Shown: piece after piece, positions 1 through 10,800 of the stretch
Position numbering within the stretch: position 1 is the first letter of the stretch
How the letters are laid out: each line of letters starts with the position of its first letter
DNA from: Flaveria trinervia
Taxonomy: Eukaryota > Streptophyta > Magnoliopsida > Asterales > Asteraceae
Reading direction: 5' to 3'
NCBI GenBank assembly: GCA_025506515.1
Contig: CM046453.1
Span: 2,527,001 to 2,591,000, forward strand
DNA: 64,000 bases
The notes under the pieces: model-generated
What the model was told of the DNA's origin: nothing
Seen by the model: the letters and a program-made list of their open reading frames with translations, nothing else
Databases searched by the model: none
Program-made: the position numbers and the translations under genes

Positions 1-2539
1 AACTCTCATGATATGCATGATTGTTTTTAGAAAGTTAGCAAGTCTTTATTTTTCTTGACTTGTATAATTTAAGTATATTTCACATGATAGATACATGTAT
101 CAAAGATGGCATTCCATGTCACATTTTATTACTAAGACCTGCAAAATTGGCTTCTATTAATACAAAGTAAATAAGAGTAATTCTAAAATAAATAAGAGTA
201 GTTCTTTAATAAATGATTTTTAAAGCTGAAGTTCACAATATTTAACATGTAATTGAATAGATGTTGGTAATTTCAGCCCATTTACTTCAGATAAAGTTGA
301 AAATGTTGGCTATAAATGCAATGTGTTTTTTGAAGAAATTTACCGGAAGTCACCCACGTGTACTAAATCTAGATCTTATACTACTTAAATTTACTAAACA
401 TGAATTAGTCGGTGTTTAGAAAACATAACACAATAGAATCTACTCGTAATTAATTTGGAAACGCATATTTCTTCAAACAACTAATATATATTACAAAAAA
501 TAGCCATCATGCCAATAATGAAGTGTCGTTTACCTCTTTGCTAGAAGATTAGGATGGAACTGTCCATGAATGGAGTAGTTTCCCTGATCTTGTTGTAGAT
601 GCATCGTCAATGCAAAGTTATTCACTTGAAAATACCAAAAGCAACTAAATTTAATATTTGTGAGGTAGAACAAAATATGGTCTAATTCTGTGAATGAAAG
701 CATAAAGGGTAGACCTCAAATGTCCTCATGTGTCCTTGTAAACAACTTAACAAAGTTTGTAAACAACTTAACAAAGCCATATATACAAAGTTTAGGCATA
801 ACTAAAAGGGTGTTTGAATCCATATTTTGGAAGTGATTATCTTCATATTCATACATCAAGTCAAAGTATTCAGTTTGATGTTAGCTGCTGATTATTAAAA
901 GGTTGAGTAAAACTATTTGTATGTTCTTAGTTTATATTCTATTTATTACTAGCGGGAATGTCCGCACGTTGTCACGGTTGCAACAGATTTCATGTTAAGG
1001 CGGCTTGTGTAGCATATTTAATATACAATTCCCCTAAACTGATCCATCCTGGTGGGTCATGACGGTCATCATCACCATCACAGTATCTCTTTTGGTGGTA
1101 ATCTAATGTTGTTTGATTGTTTTAAATTTTAAATTCACAATCGCTTGGGAAAATATATAACTAAATGTAGGTAAATGTATTACTTCCTCTATGATATCAT
1201 GAGCACCACATCAGCATCCATGCCTTCCGTATGCCGAACATGAAAATTATCAAATGTATAAATGAAAATTTCATTTGAATGATGGGAGAGAAAGAAGCGA
1301 GATTTTGACTCTACGAGGATCAAACCATGCTTGAATGGGTAACTCGAGTGAGAATTCATCTGATGATCCTTTCGGTAGTCTTCTTCTGAACAAAAATATG
1401 AAATTAGACGTATGGGTGGTTCAATGGTGGTGGGTCCTTCTTCAGTTGGGACTGAGGAGAGAATCGCATCATCGAAAGTTGAACTCACTTTCTTGATCTG
1501 AGTTCATATTTGTGATTTAAAAATAGGGCTTCTGTTCAGCTAACTGTTCCCTGAACTTCATTGATGTTTCAAGCTCCAGTCATTTGATGTAGTACCATCG
1601 AAGGATATCAGAGGTTGCAACATCGGTTGGAATGTGGAGGATGGAGGGTTTTATCAGGTTTGTAAGTGGAGGTCATTCAAGCGACATGGGGATGAAAAAC
1701 GGGGATACATGTAACCGTTTGAAACTTCTCCGCATATGGTGTAAAACTGCTAATAACCACTCTGTAACCGTCAAGTTTAAATGAGCAGAATTTGATTTCA
1801 GCTTGTTCCAACGGTTGTAATGAGTTTTATCAACGGTTACACTCACTGCAGGTAATATAATATAAAATTAATGTTTTTGTTCACTAAGTTTTTGGATATT
1901 TTATTTAAATAATAATTAAGGTTTTTTTCTTTAAAGTCACTATACTTCTATCATATGTTTTTGAATCTTGTGAAACTTTTTTTAAATGCTATTTTTCTTA
2001 ACAAGTATTGAGTGATCTTTCTTAGGTGGATGTTTCCAAAAACTTCGTTGTTGGTAACACACAATCTGGGGTGTGTATGTGGAACCGAATATTAAAGAAG
2101 TTTCACCGTATCATAAAATGTGAATTGTAACGATCAAACAACCAATGTACTTTCAAATTTCGAGACATTAAAGTAAAGGTTTCAAACTTTTTCGGCATTC
2201 ACACTAACAAAGAAAGAAACCTCTGTACTATGAGCGAGTAATACCGATGTTATAAATAACACTCTGAAAGATACTGTCAAGAGCAAAAGAAGACATTACG
2301 AATCTATTAAAATGTCCCAAAAGAACACCGACCTCCCAAACAGTATGACAATCTAACAAGTTAAAACATAAGTCATCGAGCACACCAAATACATCAGCTA
2401 GTAGCGGTTCGAATGCACTTACTTTCGTTAACATGAATAACAACGATTCAGATAACACACCATGATACGACCGAACCAAAACGCCCGCAAGTAACGTCAT
2501 AGACCAAACATTAAACATCCACCATCATTAATTTTAACC
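1..2539. other. left flank without a confident gene
   Basis: AT-rich intergenic DNA. A minus-strand open frame at 1189-1488 has no ATG at its beginning (it opens with GTG) and shows no domain I recognise. A second minus frame, 2228-2518, has a faint PPR-like pattern but is not convincing. A Helitron-like terminus is listed separately. I see nothing else that I can support. Confidence 0.5.
949..986 (-). mobile_element. Helitron-like 3' terminus (weak)
   Basis: Read on the minus strand, a GC-rich stretch with hairpin potential (core CGTGACAACGTGCGG) is followed about 8 bases later by CTAG and then T. This is the layout of Helitron 3' ends (hairpin, short spacer, CTRR, insertion before T). The stem is imperfect and no 5' end was identified. 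Confidence 0.25.
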
Positions 2540-2548
2540 TTTATAAAC
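2540..2548 (+). promoter_or_regulatory. probable TATA box of the receptor-like kinase gene
   Basis: TTTATAAAC lies about 130 bases before the chosen start codon at 2675 and is followed by a C/T-rich leader, a common arrangement in plant promoters. A transcript starting about 30 bases downstream would include an out-of-frame ATG at 2593 (see findings). Confidence 0.35.
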
Positions 2549-2674
2549 AAAAATAAAAGCCTCTTCAATTCATCACCCCCACTCTCTCTACAATGTCCAC
2601 CAGTCGCCGGAAACCTCCCACTAGCCACCACAACGCCACCACATCTCCACCCACAACCACCACCACCACCACCA

Positions 2675-5600
2675 ATGTCACCACTCTTCATTCTCCTCAT
2701 CACCACCATCCACCGAGTCACCTCCGATCTGACTCACGAAACTCAGTCCCTCCAAACCTTCATCTCCCACCTCCCTCACGACCCTCGCTACTCATGGAGC
2801 TCATCGGAGTTCGTCTGCAACTGGCGCGGCGTCACCTGCGACCCCACCAACTCCTCCGTCGTCATCCTCCGCCTCCCCGCCGCCAGACTCGCCGGAGCTA
2901 TCCCCCCCAACACCATCGGAAATCTACCTCACCTACGTGTCTTATCCCTCCGATCAAATGCTCTCACCGGAGTTATCCCCTCTGATTTCATCAATCTTCT
3001 CTCCCTTCGTAACGTTTACCTTCAAAACAACAATTTCTCCGGTGGGTTCCCGCCAATTCTGCTGAAAATCACCAGTTTAGAGAGGTTAGATATCTCAGAT
3101 AACAAATTCTCCGGTGAGATTCCGGTGGGTGTTAACAATTTGACGAAGCTCACTAATCTTTTGTTGAGGAATAATAACTTTTCCGGTGAGATTCCGACGG
3201 TGGTGTCTAGATTTCCGGCGGCTTCATTCTCCGGCAACATTAATCTCTGTGGTAATCCTTTACCCACTTGTAATAACACCACATTATCCCCATCTCCGGT
3301 GGGGAAGAAGAAGCCTAATAACAAGCTCTCCGCCGGAGCAATCGCCGGAATTGCAGTGGGTTCGGCGTTGATTTTCACTGTATTGATACTAATTCTCCTG
3401 TTGTGTCTCCGGAGGAAGACGAGTGAACAAAGCAAACACCCCCCAAAACCGCCGTCGACGGCGGTCGCCGGAGCTTCGTCGTCGATCAACGATATCACCG
3501 GAGCATCATCGGAAAACGAGAAGAACAAATTGGTGTTCTTTGAAGGTGGGGTTTACAGCTTCGATTTGGAGGATTTGCTGAGGGCATCGGCGGAGGTGTT
3601 GGGGAAAGGGACGGTGGCGACGTCGTACACGGCGGTGCTGGAGGCGGGGACGACGGTGGTGGTGAAGAGATTGAAGGATGTTGTGGCAACAAAGAAGGAG
3701 TTTGAGTTGCAGATGCAGGTGTTGGGGAAGATGAAGAATGAACATGTGGTGGCATTGAGAGCTTATTATTATTCGAAAGATGAGAAGCTGCTTGTGTGTG
3801 ATTACATGCCTGATGGTAGCTTATCTGCTCTTCTTCATGGTAATTTCTTCGAATTCGAGCTCCATTTTCGATTGTTTGGTTGGTGTTTGATTGATTTGTT
3901 GGATATAGATTGTGGGTGTTCATGGTTTGAATCTTTATTATCTGGATTTCCATCAATGGAGAATCTTGAATTACATGAATGTTGGAGAGATAGGATGTGT
4001 TGCAGGGTACTAGTGTTACTGCATTGTGTACAATCTGTTTTAATTGATCTGTTGCATGTAGATTTTAGGTGTTCATGGGTTAGAATCTTTATCATCTACA
4101 ACTTTGGGGGTTAGATTTCTTGAATGGAAAATCTTGAATCTTGAATCTTGAATCTTGAATCTTGAATCTTGAATCTTGAATCTTGAGTGTTAAAGAGTTA
4201 GGATATGTTTTGGGGTACTAGTGTTACTGCATTGTGTACAAGCTGTTTTGATTGATCTATGGCATATAGATTTTGGGTATTCATGGGTTAAGAGTCATTG
4301 TCATCTACAATTTTGAGGGTTAGATTCCTTGAATGGGAAATCTTGAGTCTTGAATGTTAAAGAGTTAGTATGTGTTTGATGGTACACGTGATACTGCATT
4401 GTGTACAAATTGAAAAGCTTTTAACAGATTTTGAGTAGGAGTGATGATACAGAAAATGTTTACATTAAGCATCGCTGTGCATGAAATGGAAATGATGAAT
4501 TGGGTAGTTTTAGGGTACAACCTTAATGCATCAAAGTGTAATTGGAATGGTCAAACAATCTAAATTATGCTTTAAAGGCTTGTACTTTCTACACCTATAA
4601 AAAAGAAGTATTGACAGCAAAATGCTTCTTCTGGGGAACATGTTTTGCATCTGTCTTTTGTGCTACAAGTTACAACTCAATTGCTCAAATCATGCTATAA
4701 AAACTTGTACTCTTTAGCTATATATTGCATCAAAAAAATAGTATTTTGACTCTTAGTACAAGAACTAAAGCATTGGGTACAAGCTCCAAATCATATTTAT
4801 GTTTGCTCATTTTGTAAATTGCAAGCTACTACTTTTAACAATGGCATGTATCATAACACATGTGGTGTGAAATACGCATCCAAGCGCATGATAGTGTGGG
4901 TTATCATGTAAGTGTGTAGTAAATGTTACACTTAAGTTCCTTTAAGATACCAATAATTGCTACTCAACCCCCATGTTTCCCCACACCAACATGCTTTTCA
5001 CTCTTTGCAATCATGGTGGAGTAATGTCAATGTTATCCCATTTGTCCCCCTTTGTCCTTTTTGGGACCCTGCATTGATGGGTTGTACAATGCATTGTTTT
5101 GCAGGAAGTAGAGGTTCAGGCCGAACGCGGCTTGATTGGGACTATAGGATGAGAGTCGCATTGTGTGCCGCCCGAGGGATAGCCTACTTACATGTGGCCG
5201 GAAATGTGGTTCATGGCAATATCAAATCATCCAATATCCTCCTACGACGAGCGACAAGGGAGGCTTCTGTATCCGACTTCGGGCTCAACACGCTCTTTGG
5301 CAGGTTGAGCACCCCGAACAATCGGATCACGGGCTATCGGGCCCCAGAAGTCTTGGAGACCCCAAAAGCCACATTTAAATCTGATGTGTATAGCTTTGGG
5401 GTTTTGCTGTTGGAGCTTTTAACTGGAAAAGCTCCAAACCAAGCCTCGTTGGCCGAGGAAGGGATTGACTTGCCTCGGTGGGTCCAGTCTGTTGTCAGAG
5501 AAGAGTGGACCGCCGAGGTTTTTGATGTGGAGTTAATGAGATATCATAATGTAGAAGAAGAGATGGTTCAGTTGTTGCAAATAGCAATGGCTTGTGTATC

Positions 5601-5775
5601 GACTGTGCCAGATCAACGGCCGTCAATGCAGGAGGTGGTGAGGATGATGGAGGATATGAAACGGTCTGAAACAGATGATGGGTTGCGACATTCATCAGAT
5701 GACCCGTCAAAGGGATCCGACAGTCATACACCTCCAACTGAGACCCGGACCTCACCTGCTACCCCCACACCATAG
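2675..5775 (+). CDS. LRR receptor-like (probably inactive) kinase, At2g26730-like, two exons
   Basis: Coding exons are 2675-3839 and 5105-5775. The intron has GT at 3840 and AG at 5103-5104, and joining restores LLHGSRGSGRTRLDW in frame, giving 611 residues. Order: short signal peptide (about 1-17), LRR N-terminal cap with CNWRGVTC (48-55), a few LRRs (about 65-180), Pro/Ser hinge, membrane span (about 221-246), basic juxtamembrane segment, and kinase-like domain from GVYSFDLEDLLRASAEVLGK (about 292-311). The ATP-anchoring lysine is present (VVVKRLKD, about 331), but the catalytic HRD is HGN (425-427), while DFG (446-448) is kept. This matches LRR-III plasma-membrane receptors, which are usually poor kinases acting through partners. 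The tail (SSDDPSKGS) also fits At2g26730. Compared with my recollection of that protein, one LRR of about 24 residues is missing before SRFPAASFSG. Confidence 0.9.
4131..4186 (+). repeat. heptanucleotide microsatellite in the kinase intron
   Basis: Eight tandem copies of a 7-base unit (TTGAATC in one register) lie inside the intron. The intron also carries degenerate direct repeats of about 120-200 bases built around ACTAGTGTTACTGCATTG (4008 onward and 4216 onward). The expansion is therefore local and intron-confined. Confidence 0.9.
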
Positions 5776-6648
5776 ACCCGAATAATCGGCATGAAGATTG
5801 AGTAGATTTTATGTATTTTTGTATTTAAAAAGGGTCCTTTTTATTTCTTTTCTGGTGTTTTTTTTTATATTTATTTGAATTTATGAATTTAATTTTTATG
5901 GATCGGGTCGGGTTCAGTTGTATGATTACATATCAGTTGTTTATGTGTTATACTTTGGTGAATCTAAAGTAAAGAACCAGGATTCTTGCAGATGGTCATG
6001 TTTCTGTAATTCTGTTCACTTTTGAATACATTTTATTTTGAGAAACTATAAACCATAATAACAAATAATCTACCCGTGTAATACATATAAAATACATGTT
6101 TGTTTGTTATCTAACTTCAATGTATTTTGTTGCCTTTTTGCTATCTTCATTCTTGATCAATGTATGTGAACAAGTACATAGTTCTTTGCTGCCTATGTTA
6201 ATAGAGATCGATATGTGTGAACAAGTATAGATTTCTTTGCATATTTCTTCGCTACCTACATAGCTATTGGACGCGAAGCTCGTAATCAGAGGGGTCATGA
6301 TCGTTCAATCTGATTTGAGAGAACTTCATCACACGCATGATCGAGGTCAATAACATGATGAAAGAGGCATTTCACTTGAACTGCTAGAATATCGTTAATT
6401 TTATGTAATTGTGTCTTGCATAATGTTAGTCTCGTAATTTTCCTTGTATTGTTTTATGTCTGAAAGTGTTACGTTTTATTAAAACTAGTATGTATGACAC
6501 TCCCTTTTGTAAAATCATGTTCAATGAATAACGATATTTGTGGTTGATGTGAAAGAGATAGGAATAAGAGAAGATGTGGCGGTTTTGAAATGACAAGTTG
6601 TGTGAAAGGACGTCCTCAAGTTAGTCAAGTTGATGTGAGGTTAACTAG
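5776..6648. other. 3' flank of the kinase gene and intergenic DNA
   Basis: The first few hundred bases are T-rich and probably include the kinase 3' untranslated region. I see no gene or structured repeat in the rest. Confidence 0.5.
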
Positions 6649-6660
6649 ATATTCTTTAAG

Positions 6661-7771
6661 GAAAAATTTCCAAAACAACCTTTTGACCAACTCCAATTAC
6701 AAAAATAGCCATTAATCGCTCATATTTTCGTTTTAGCCTTTGTATTGCCACGTGGCGATATATACCCATGCATGCGGTATCGCCTACGTGGGTAAAAAAT
6801 CTTTTTTTTGAGGAAGCGATACACCGACGATATAGGTGTCGTTTCATATCGCCCAAAAGTTACAATTTTTTTAGCCATAAAAGTTCTGTAGTTTTTATTT
6901 TTGATCCTTTTGGGTTTTCAAGTTATTTTAGTAATTAAAAGTTATTTTTAATACTTATTTATATAAACTTCATCATAAAATATGTAAAAAAATTGCTTTA
7001 GTTTGACATGTTTAATAAGTTTCTTTTGTTATGTTAACGTTATTTATTTCTTTCGTTTGCTAGATGTCTTTGAATTCAAAGTCGAAGTGATAACCGTTAG
7101 TATGTTTTTTGTATTGGAGTTTTCATATTAAAGTTCGTGGTGGACTTTCCCGTGCATCGCGCAAGGATCATTTCTAGTTATTAACAAAAACAACTTATTA
7201 TTTAGTTTATTAACAAAAAAATTAAAGAAATCTAATGTTTGTGAATATGAATGTTAATTGAGCTAGTAATCTGCTAAATGGCCCGGTTTAAATCAGATAA
7301 TAATTATATTACACGTATTTCAAATAGTAATTATGATATTATTTTTTTGAACTTTAAAAACAAGAAAAAGAAATAAAAATATAAATACACTAATATATAC
7401 ATACATAAATTTTCTGTTAATTTTCTTTATTTTTTATAGATTTTCTATACATTAAGCATATAAAATAATAATTGTAAAATTCCGGGCAATACTTATCGCT
7501 GGCCGGCGATATGGTGTTTTTTAGCGATATAAATCCATGCAATGTCGCCACTCAGTGATATGGTTTTTTTCTTTCTAAAAGCGATATCTTAACGATACAC
7601 ATGAAGGTATTGTTGGACATCTACTTCTGACTATACCACATGGTTTTGTATCGCCGGTCAGAGATATTTGTTCATGTGATACTATTTGATTGGTTAAATA
7701 ATTTAGTAAATATTAAAGTCAATGGCCATTAATAAAAAAATATAATCAAATGGCTAATTTGGTAAATTTTC
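6661..7771. mobile_element. non-autonomous MULE-like TIR element with 12-bp target duplication
   Basis: The 1.1 kb segment is flanked by identical 12-base direct repeats ATATTCTTTAAG (6649-6660 and 7772-7783). Its ends are inverted and similar: GAAAAATTTCC on the left and, read on the other strand, GAAAATTTACC on the right, both followed by related text mentioning GCCATTAA/GGCCATTG. Long target duplications (8-12 bp) are typical of Mutator-like elements. The interior has many CGATAT and TATCGC words near both ends and no coding potential. It may be a MULE-derived MITE. Confidence 0.6.
7147..7178 (+). mobile_element. Helitron-like 3' terminus inside the MULE-like element (weak)
   Basis: A GC-rich imperfect palindrome (CCCGTGCATCGCGC) is followed about 11 bases later by CTAG and T, the usual layout of a Helitron 3' end. 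No matching 5' end was found, so this may be a fragment captured by or nested in the surrounding element. Confidence 0.3.
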
Positions 7772-8282
7772 ATATTCTTTAAGATATTTTGTGAGGTCAT
7801 TTATGTTTTATTATTTTTTTAACTATGAAATGTTTTTAGTCAATCACTACATCTAATTACTAATCAAATCATCTTTAATATTTTATTAAGACTCGAATCT
7901 ATATATTCTTGAGAAGACTTTTTAACGGAAAATATATAATATTTCTTCCAATGATTGTACCTAACTCAATAATATCATCAGCATTTAAACGCTGCTTGAT
8001 TACACTGACTCAGTAATATATAATTGAGTCAGAAGCTTACCCAGTTAAAAGTTTTGACTGTGTATGTATATGGCTGAAACTTGACTGTTTGATTCAGTAT
8101 CTTACTAGAACCAAATCGATTTAGTATTTAAGTAACAAAACCCACTAGAGTCACACCACCGGTCGGAACCACCACAATCACCATACACATTCCGACCGCC
8201 ACCGCAATCCACCGTACAGAAAGGCGGTGCCGAAGGCAGTGCCTACGGATCGTGAGGCCGAAGGTGAAGGCGAAGGCGGTGC

Positions 8283-8402
8283 CTGCGGGTCGCGAGGGGG
8301 CGGCGGCCTGCGGGTCGCGAGGGGGTGGCGGTCTGCGGTCGTGAGGGGATGGCTGGTTGTGAGTCACGAGGGGGTGGCGGGCTGCGGGTCGCGAGGGGGC
8401 GC
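8283..8402 (+). repeat. 25-bp GC-rich minisatellite
   Basis: About five tandem units of 21-25 bases share the core GCGGGTCGCGAGGGGG. They stand out sharply from AT-rich surroundings. Open frames across it are low-complexity products of the repeat and are not called as genes. Confidence 0.8.
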
Positions 8403-9165
8403 AAGTCAGCCGGTCAACAACTTTTTTTCAAGGTTTGGATCAGCAATAAAGACCCGATCAGTCGGGCCCAAGTCAAAATCAAACGGGCCGATTTGATGAT
8501 CGAGTTAGTCGATCAGCGAGGTCAGCCCGATCAACCGGGTCAGTTCAAAAACAAACAGCCCATTAATAGTTTTTGGTGGATATGCTATTTAATAAGGTTG
8601 TTGCCAACTTGTAGCTTTAATACATAATTTAGTTATTGGTTTTGTTTAATTTTCATTACTATTATATAATTTCTTTTTGTATTTTTGAAAATGAAATAAA
8701 TTTTAAACTTTCAGATTATCAAAAAAACTAAAATACAAATACCGCTTTAAATAATCAATACCGTAAGTTAAATCGTATAAATCATTATAGTAGCCTTAAG
8801 CGAAATCATTAAATGCAAATATAACTTTAGTAAAATTATAGTTTTTGTTCGGTTGGAAATGGTTAAGTTAGAGTCGTCATAGATTTTCTTATTAATACTA
8901 TTTATCGTTAGTATAGCATGTTGTACAATCATAGGGTGTCATATTGTTATGGTCCAAATTTATTAATTGGAAAATGCTTAATCTAACTAAACATCTTTTT
9001 ATAAAATTCATATGCGTATATTGTACCAAAACTTTGATATATAATCAATCTAACAAATAAAAACTAAAAGAATCACATAATGTATTTGTATATAGTGTGT
9101 TTGACATATGTAATGAGAGTTAGGAAAAGATTGAGATGATCATGATTATCATCTGAGATTTTCTG

Positions 9166-9405
9166 TTCGCAATGTTTGGAGAAAAACAATAAGTGACGAT
9201 GTTGCTCTTGGTCGGTGATGATGATTGTATCCACATCTGAGACCACTCAATGTATCAATAGATGTTGTTGGATGTTGCGTTTCTATTTTTTTCCTTTGGG
9301 ATTTGATGTTGGAAGAAACACTGTAGGTGACATGTGACGATGATGCTCTTAGTCCATGATGATGATTGTATCCACATCTGAGACTATTCAATGTATCAAT
9401 GTGTA
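9166..9405 (+). repeat. direct repeat pair
   Basis: Two copies of about 90 bases (9168-9262 and 9313-9400) share the words GATGATGATTGTATCCACAT and CAATGTATCAAT, separated by about 50 unrelated bases. It looks like an old local duplication without coding capacity. Confidence 0.7.
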
Positions 9406-9698
9406 TATGAATGTACTATTCTAGCAGGTTGAAGGTCATTCATGTTTGCTTTGATGTAAACCAGTGTCGATGGCGATGAACTACATCCGAGATTGATTGT
9501 CGTTTGGCGTATCATTGTTTTAGTGTTAGGGATGTCGATGTGTTCATTTGAGATGAAGGTGTTGTTTTTATGTTATGGATCGTGATAATATGACTGGACT
9601 AGCATCAGTTATCTAGGCGTGACTATCATTTATTGTTATCAGCCGCAACCAGACACCGATCCTGAACCCTGTTGTGACACTTATTGTGATGTTCATCA

Positions 9699-9730
9699 CA
9701 CGCGCAACGCACGTGACATGATCAAACTAG
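9699..9730 (+). mobile_element. Helitron-like 3' terminus
   Basis: CACGCGC-AAC-GCACGTG forms a 7-bp stem with one G-T wobble. It is followed after 11 bases by CTAG and then T. This is the best of the Helitron 3'-end candidates in the window. The 5' end was not found, and no Rep/helicase coding sequence is present. Confidence 0.45.
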
Positions 9731-10800
9731 TTTGGATAAATATTAGATGCAAAGACTCTTTAAACAAGGCTAGAGTTCAAACTTCTAATATTAGATAGAT
9801 TAAAAGTTTATATGGTTTAAGAATACGAATACGTAAGTGTTTGAGTCGTATTTTAGCAAAAGTAATTTCAAAGTTCTCTTCTCTTAAAATTGATTATGTA
9901 TTGAAAAATCGAATGTTTTTTATCTATATTTTTTAAAAACCATGTTGTGACTTCATTTGAAATATGATAACCCGTTTAATTTATAAATTTATAAAAAAAT
10001 ATTTTATATCATAGCTTAAACTGATTAGATATTTTTATTCTAGAATTTACACTTATAAAAAATAAACATCATACTTAATCGTTTGAACATAACTGTTACA
10101 TGCATATTTGTATTTTTATTGTAGCTTTAGAGTATTAACATGTAAAAGTAAAAGATAAAATAAATTTGGGTAAATCATGTGTAACATTCAGGTTTTTAGG
10201 TCGGAGGATCTAATGATCTATTGTAACCCTTAATTACAACTCAACTAATTTAATAAGTATATTTGGTATACAGAAAAAGTTACTAAATAACAAAAAAATT
10301 TAAAATGGAGTAGCATAACAGATTAAAGAGAGGATTTTGATCTAGAAAGATAACATTAACATACAATGACTAAAAAAATTACAAAAGTTTTACATAACAT
10401 GTTAAAGCTGCATAAGATTCATCATTTCTTCAGCTTCAGCTTTGATTCTGCTATAGGCGAAACGGGTCAAAGGGTCTGTTGACTCGTTCACTTGAATTCG
10501 TATGAACTTGTTATGAAAGCTAAATTTCTCTTAAGAACCATGATTTCTACCTTCACGATGAATTGTCCAAAAGGTTCTGATTCTATCACTAGTTTTATTC
10601 GGAACTCAGAAGTTGCGGTTATTGCAACTTTTGCTACTTTTTTATTTCTATATGCTACAAAATTCTGAAATCAAGAAACTGTTCACAGGGTATGTATGTG
10701 CATATCTGTTATATGTGATTATGTTCGATCCACCCACGACCCGTTTGACCTACCACGAGTCAAAGATTCACATATGCTTGCATTTCCGCTCTCAACAAAG

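Larger units (their letters stand above)
7784..10759. other. intergenic region rich in decayed repeats
   Basis: No gene seen. It contains a GC-rich minisatellite, a pair of about 90-base direct repeats and a Helitron-like terminus, listed separately. The stretch 8440-8560 (GATCAGTCGGGCCC and similar words) looks like LTR-derived sequence, but I cannot delimit an element. Confidence 0.45.

Noticed and set aside
1189..1488. 99-codon minus open frame
   Set aside because: It begins with GTG, has no recognised domain and no supporting context.
8128..8627. several Arg/Gly-rich open frames
   Set aside because: They are products of the 25-bp GC-rich minisatellite and agree with no known protein.
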